64,000 nt of DNA from Phycisphaeraceae bacterium (GTDB taxonomy: Bacteria > Planctomycetota > Phycisphaerae > Phycisphaerales > UBA1924), in contig JACKHB010000006.1 of the NCBI GenBank assembly GCA_020639195.1, forward strand, positions 197,840 through 261,839. Direction: 5' to 3'. A model generated the notes under the pieces. That model did not search any database, was not told where the DNA came from, and saw only the letters and a program-made list of their open reading frames with translations. Of the stretch, positions 60,448 to 64,000 are shown piece by piece (the stretch's first letter is position 1; every line of letters begins with the position of its first letter). A program made the translations under genes and the position numbers.

Positions 60448-60848
60448 CGACCGTCACCCGCCCGATCCATTTCGCCATCGAGGGCAAGCGCAAGCGGGCC
60501 GTGGCGGGGCCGCCGCCGGAGCCGGCGCCCGAGGGGCGGGTCCCGCGGGTCTCGCGTCTGATGGCCCTGGCGATCCGGTTCGACCGCCTGCTCCGCGACG
60601 GCGTCGTCCCGAACCAATCCGAGCTGGCCCGGCTCGTCCACGTGACGCAGCCGCGGATGACGCAGATCCTGAACCTGCTGCACCTGGCGCCGGACATCCA
60701 GGAGGAGATCCTGTTTCTGCCCCCGACGACCGACGGGCGGGATCCGATCCACGAGCACATGCTGCGGGAAGTGGTGGCATGCACATGCTGGACCGATCAA
60801 CGGCGGCGATGGGCTTTGATCGCCCCATGGAACAATCCCGGCACTTGA
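60444..60848 (+). CDS. ParB/KorB-like helix-turn-helix protein, recombinase module 2
   Basis: A 134-residue protein paralogous to the one at 17327-17728. It shares VPRVSRLMALAIRFDRLLRD, NQSELARLVHVTQPRMTQIL and NLLHLAPDIQEEILFLPPTT. Its start overlaps the recombinase stop by 4 bases. The C-terminus (VVACTCWTDQRRRW) diverges from the module 1 copy. Together with the recombinase, DUF2924 and small protein it forms the second complete module. Confidence 0.75.
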   Translation: MTTVTRPIHFAIEGKRKRAVAGPPPEPAPEGRVPRVSRLMALAIRFDRLLRDGVVPNQSELARLVHVTQPRMTQILNLLHLAPDIQEEILFLPPTTDGRDPIHEHMLREVVACTCWTDQRRRWALIAPWNNPGT

Positions 60849-60914
60849 CACGCAGTCGCACCCCTCGCCATTGTCGGATGACGCCGCCGCGGCCACGGGG
60901 TACAATGTGACCGC

Positions 60915-61361
60915 ATGGGAACGGCCCGCTGCCATTTCGCGATTGCTTGGGTGGTCTTGGTAGCTCAGGTCATCGCCGCCGTCTTGGTGCCATCCGGCCT
61001 GCTGCTATGCCGTGAGGCCGATGGCTCAGCCCATCTGGAATGGGTCGGGGGGCACTGCTGCTCGAATGATGGCGAGATCGCGTCAGGCATCTGGTCGGCA
61101 TCGGAATCCGCGGATAGCCGAGGCGATGCATGCATCGAGTGCGTCGACGAGTTGGTCGGTCATGTCGCGGCGGTGAGCAAGAGTCGGCCGACGAGCGATC
61201 CCACGTACCACGGCCTGTTTGTAGCCGCAACGCCCGATGCCGGTGTGCCTGATTCCCTTCCGCAAGGATTGAGCGCTGCTCGCTCGCCGACGCGGGCAAT
61301 TGGCGAAGGTCCGCCATCTCAAGTAATGCGCACCCTGCACGCCACTGTGCTGATCCTGTAG
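60915..61361 (+). CDS. Small exported Cys-rich protein ahead of metal efflux genes
   Basis: A 148-residue protein. It starts with a signal-like helix (IAWVVLVAQVIAAVLVPSGL), then CREADGSAHLEWVGGHCCSN and GDACIECVDELVGHVAAVS, with several Cys that could bind a metal. Small proteins of this look precede CzcCBA/CusCBA efflux operons in planctomycetes, as it does here. No family name is known to me. Its start is 66 bases after the last gene of the recombinase module. Confidence 0.55.
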   Translation: MGTARCHFAIAWVVLVAQVIAAVLVPSGLLLCREADGSAHLEWVGGHCCSNDGEIASGIWSASESADSRGDACIECVDELVGHVAAVSKSRPTSDPTYHGLFVAATPDAGVPDSLPQGLSAARSPTRAIGEGPPSQVMRTLHATVLIL

Positions 61362-61443
61362 ATCCCCTGAGTTGATCCGAGACTGCGGCCACCGCTGCGT
61401 CGCGGTGGGTGTCGTGCCGTCGATCCGCTCAGGGGCTCCATAC

Positions 61444-62835
61444 ATGAATGACCGATCTCGACTAGCGCTCGCGCTGTGCCTCGTCATTGCCGGCTGCGCC
61501 GGTCCCATGGACCGTACGTGGGACGATCCAACATACCAGGCCATACGAGATCGCTACGAAGAAACGGACCGTCGAGTCGCCAACGACGTGAACGACGATT
61601 CCGTGTGGCCCTCCACCGACATTCAGTCTCTCGATGCACTGAGTGTTGACGATGCGATCCGCATCGCCATCGACAACAACCCGCGCCTTCGAAGCGCGGG
61701 CTATCGCGTTGACGCGGCGACCGGTCGCGTCACGCAGGCCGGACTGTACCCCAATCCAGCATTCGTCTTCGAAGGAGAGGCGCTCGGCTCGGACGAAGCG
61801 TGGGGAGGCGACACCATCTACAAGATCGAGCAGGAGATCGTCCTCGGCGGCAAACTCGACCGGGCACGAGACGTCGCAGAGGCAGACCGACTGACGGCAC
61901 GGGCCGTATTCGTTGCCGAAGAGTTCGCCGTTGCATCCCGCGTGACCCGCGCCTATTTCGCCGCCGTGTCCGCCGCCGAACGGCTTGCGCGAAGGCAGGA
62001 ACTCGCGGAATTGGCCAGCCAGCTACTTGAGGCAGCTTCTGCTCAAGTGGAGGCGGGCGCGGCCACGGAGCCGGACCGCCTCCGAGCAGAAGTCGTGACC
62101 GAGCAGGCCCAGATGGATTTGGAGGCGGCACGACTTGACCTCGACACGTCACGCCGGACGCTCGCCTCTGCGATGGGACTCGAGGAGACCATCGATCTGC
62201 CGCTCTCCTCAAGTGCGATCGAGCTTCCGCAGCTTCCTGACCAGGAGCAGTTGGTCGCGGCTGTGCTTGAAGCTAACAGCAAAGTCTCAATGGCACGGAT
62301 CGCGCTCGAACGCGCGCGTGCCGCACACTCGCTTGCCAAGTCCGAGGGCGTTCCGAATCTCTTCGCAGCGATCGGCCCACGATACTCGGATCGCGACGAC
62401 GAGACCACGCTTGATCTCAGTGTGGGCATCGGCATTCCGCTGTTCGACCGCAACCAAGGCGAGGTCAGGGCTACGTTGGCTGAGCGGCTGTCGGCGGCAG
62501 CAGAACTTCGAAGCGTGCAACTCGATCTTCTCGCTGAGGTGTCCGAAGCGTGGTCGGCCTATCAGGCCGCGCTCCTGGCCACTCAGCGGTACCAGGGCCA
62601 ACTTCTGCCCAAAGCTGAGCGCACCCTCGACTTGACTCGTCAAGCCTATGAGCGAGGAAAGACCGATTATCTCCGCCTGTTGGACGCCCAACAGGTTTTG
62701 GTTGAATCCAGGATCGCGCACGTGGACGCGCTGCGCCGACTGCACGAGGCAGCGGCGCTTCTGCGTGAACTGGCCCAGACAGACGCCCCGTGGCGTGAGC
62801 CCCGAGCAGAGGCTGGGGACGAGGTGACTCCATGA
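61444..62835 (+). CDS. TolC-family outer membrane efflux lipoprotein (CzcC/CusC-like)
   Basis: A 463-residue protein. The N-terminus has a lipobox, LALCLVIAGCAG, with the Cys at about residue 19, so it is a lipoprotein of the outer membrane. Two repeated helical halves show the usual duplications: LSVDDAIRIAIDNNPRLRSA near 60, YKIEQEIVLGGKLDRARDVA, and the second half EAWSAYQAALLATQRYQGQ LLPKAERTLDLTRQAYERGK TDYLRLLDAQQ. It forms the outer channel of an RND heavy-metal pump. The ATG at 61444 is chosen; the next gene overlaps its stop. Confidence 0.9.
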   Translation: MNDRSRLALALCLVIAGCAGPMDRTWDDPTYQAIRDRYEETDRRVANDVNDDSVWPSTDIQSLDALSVDDAIRIAIDNNPRLRSAGYRVDAATGRVTQAGLYPNPAFVFEGEALGSDEAWGGDTIYKIEQEIVLGGKLDRARDVAEADRLTARAVFVAEEFAVASRVTRAYFAAVSAAERLARRQELAELASQLLEAASAQVEAGAATEPDRLRAEVVTEQAQMDLEAARLDLDTSRRTLASAMGLEETIDLPLSSSAIELPQLPDQEQLVAAVLEANSKVSMARIALERARAAHSLAKSEGVPNLFAAIGPRYSDRDDETTLDLSVGIGIPLFDRNQGEVRATLAERLSAAAELRSVQLDLLAEVSEAWSAYQAALLATQRYQGQLLPKAERTLDLTRQAYERGKTDYLRLLDAQQVLVESRIAHVDALRRLHEAAALLRELAQTDAPWREPRAEAGDEVTP

Positions 62836-64000
62836 AAAAGAAGACGACGATGCTCGTTCCGTGCCTCATTGCCATGGCCCTGCTGGGCGTCGGCTGCGAC
62901 CGGAGGGAGCAACATGACGATCACGGCGCGGAGACCGGACACTCGGATTCCGATGGCCACATGCATGGTGCAGAGTTGGACGAACATGTCGCCGAAGCCA
63001 GCGACGATCACGCCGACGAACAACACGACCGCGGCTCGGATGACCACGGAAACCAGGAGTCCCACGAGGGGCACGACGAGCACGAGGACATCGTCAAGTT
63101 GACGCCCGAGCAACTCGAGCGAGCTGGGGTTCACATCGAACCGCTGGGCGGAGGAACGATCACGACGCATGTCACGCTTCCGGCCGAGGTCGGCTTGAAT
63201 CAGGACGCGGTGCTTCACGTGACGCCTCGAGTTCCCGGGATCGTGTCTGAGGTCCGAGCGTTCCTCGGCAACAACGTCGGCCCAGGCGATCTCCTGGCCG
63301 TCATCGAGAGTCCGGAGCTAGGGGAGGCGAAGATCGCGTTCCTCCAAGCCGTTCAGGCCAAGGCGATCGCGGACGCCGAACTTGACCGTCAGCGCACGAT
63401 CAGCGAGAACACAGCGACCCTCCTAGACCTTCTGCGTCAGGAGCTATCCACAGATGAACTTCAGGAGCGGGCCGCCGATCTGCGCATCGGTGCAAACAAG
63501 GGCCGCCTCTTGTCAGCGTACGCGCGGCTCCGCGCGGCGGAAGCCAACTATGCCCGAGAAAAGGAGCTGAGAGAGAAGGGGCTCTCCACCCAGGCCGATT
63601 TGCTCGCTGCGCAGGAGGCGTACAACAGCAACCAGGCGGACTACTTCGCCGCGTTCGAGGATGTCGATTTCACGTTTCGACTCCGGTTTCAGGAGGCGGA
63701 GCGAGCGGCCCAGGTCGCGTCGTCGGCTGTCGGAAACGCGGAGCGCCGGCTGCACCTGCTGGGACTCACGGATGAGCAGGTCCGTGGGATCGAGACTGAG
63801 CCGGACATCAACGTGTCTCGCTATGAGCTGACCGCGCCCATCGGTGGACGCATTGTGACGAAACACATCACAAACGGTGAACGGGTCTCGCTCGATGAAG
63901 CCGTCTACACCATCGCCAACCTCGACACTGTTTGGCTCAACATCTCGGTCTATGCACGGTACACCGACCTCATCGATGAGGGCCAGGAGGTGACCGTCCA
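62832..64000 (+). CDS. Heavy-metal RND membrane fusion protein, His-rich, 5' part (CzcB/CusB-like)
   Basis: The frame starts at ATG 62832, overlapping the previous stop by 4 bases, and runs off the window end. The signal has a lipobox (ALLGVGCDRREQ). Residues 28-85 are rich in His, Asp and Glu (HDDHGAETGHSDSDGHMHGA), likely to bind metal ions. The fusion-protein core follows: LTPEQLERAGVHIEPLGGGT, VTPRVPGIVSEVRAFLGNNV (biotinyl-like), a helical hairpin of about 100 residues, and later TAPIGGRIVTKHITNGERVS. It links the RND pump to the TolC-type channel. Confidence 0.92.
   Translation, partial: MKKKTTMLVPCLIAMALLGVGCDRREQHDDHGAETGHSDSDGHMHGAELDEHVAEASDDHADEQHDRGSDDHGNQESHEGHDEHEDIVKLTPEQLERAGVHIEPLGGGTITTHVTLPAEVGLNQDAVLHVTPRVPGIVSEVRAFLGNNVGPGDLLAVIESPELGEAKIAFLQAVQAKAIADAELDRQRTISENTATLLDLLRQELSTDELQERAADLRIGANKGRLLSAYARLRAAEANYAREKELREKGLSTQADLLAAQEAYNSNQADYFAAFEDVDFTFRLRFQEAERAAQVASSAVGNAERRLHLLGLTDEQVRGIETEPDINVSRYELTAPIGGRIVTKHITNGERVSLDEAVYTIANLDTVWLNISVYARYTDLIDEGQEVTV

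Overview
The window is high-GC bacterial chromosome, most probably from a planctomycete of the Phycisphaerae. The evidence is a secreted protein ending in tandem GC-type dockerin repeats (2169-3707), two H-X9-DG type prepilin-like proteins (6749-7505, 8674-9591), a planctomycete-style anchored von Willebrand A protein at the left edge, and a sigma factor with attached secretin-like protein.

Region 1 (1-15.9 kb) looks like ordinary core chromosome: pyrH-frr, a sigma54 two-component system coupled to a prepilin-like gene and a dockerin protein, an FAH-family enzyme, an ECF sigma operon, metF, a class I amidotransferase, a DUF4340-like protein, purD and an initiator tRNA-Met gene (15791-15864).

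Region 2 (15.9-29.1 kb) starts at the tRNA 3' end and is a mobile element. It has a predicted PD-(D/E)XK protein, a four-gene recombinase module (ParB-like HTH, serine recombinase, DUF2924, small protein), excisionase and sigma-like genes, a deoxyribosyltransferase-like gene and a primase/helicase gene that are both broken by many frameshifts, a cluster of GGTGAAAC repeats around an AT-rich patch (possible origin), and small accessory genes including a lysine-rich HARE-HTH protein.

Region 3 (29.1-56.3 kb) is a large anaerobic-respiration and NO-stress island. Two operons diverge from a 95-bp gap (46472-46566) that carries a near-perfect 26-bp palindrome. Leftward runs a roughly 20-gene set: Rrf2 regulator, 4Fe-4S membrane protein, nitronate monooxygenase, hemerythrin, NnrS-like protein, cytochrome-b-like protein, Nap/Nas-type molybdoenzyme, ferredoxin, Tat-dependent Rieske protein, TDT transporter, and a nearly full molybdenum-cofactor pathway (moaA, moaD, moaE, moeA, moaC, mog, mobA) with a TauE/SafE permease. 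Rightward runs a nine-gene tightly coupled operon: Ric-type di-iron repair protein, hemerythrin, tyrosine phenol-lyase, NadA, ketopantoate reductase-like protein, PdxH, NadB, cysteate/threonine synthase-like enzyme and APS reductase. The rightward operon is the most unusual feature, since it joins NO repair, NAD precursor enzymes and a possible sulfite-to-cysteate route.

Region 4 (56.3-64 kb) holds an IS transposase remnant, a second copy of the tRNA-adjacent repeat (56800-56888), a hypothetical gene, a second copy of the four-gene recombinase module in the opposite orientation (58106-60848), and the start of a heavy-metal RND efflux operon (TolC-like lipoprotein and His-rich membrane fusion protein, cut by the window end). 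The 41-kb interval between the two repeats may be one integrated island or several stacked insertions.
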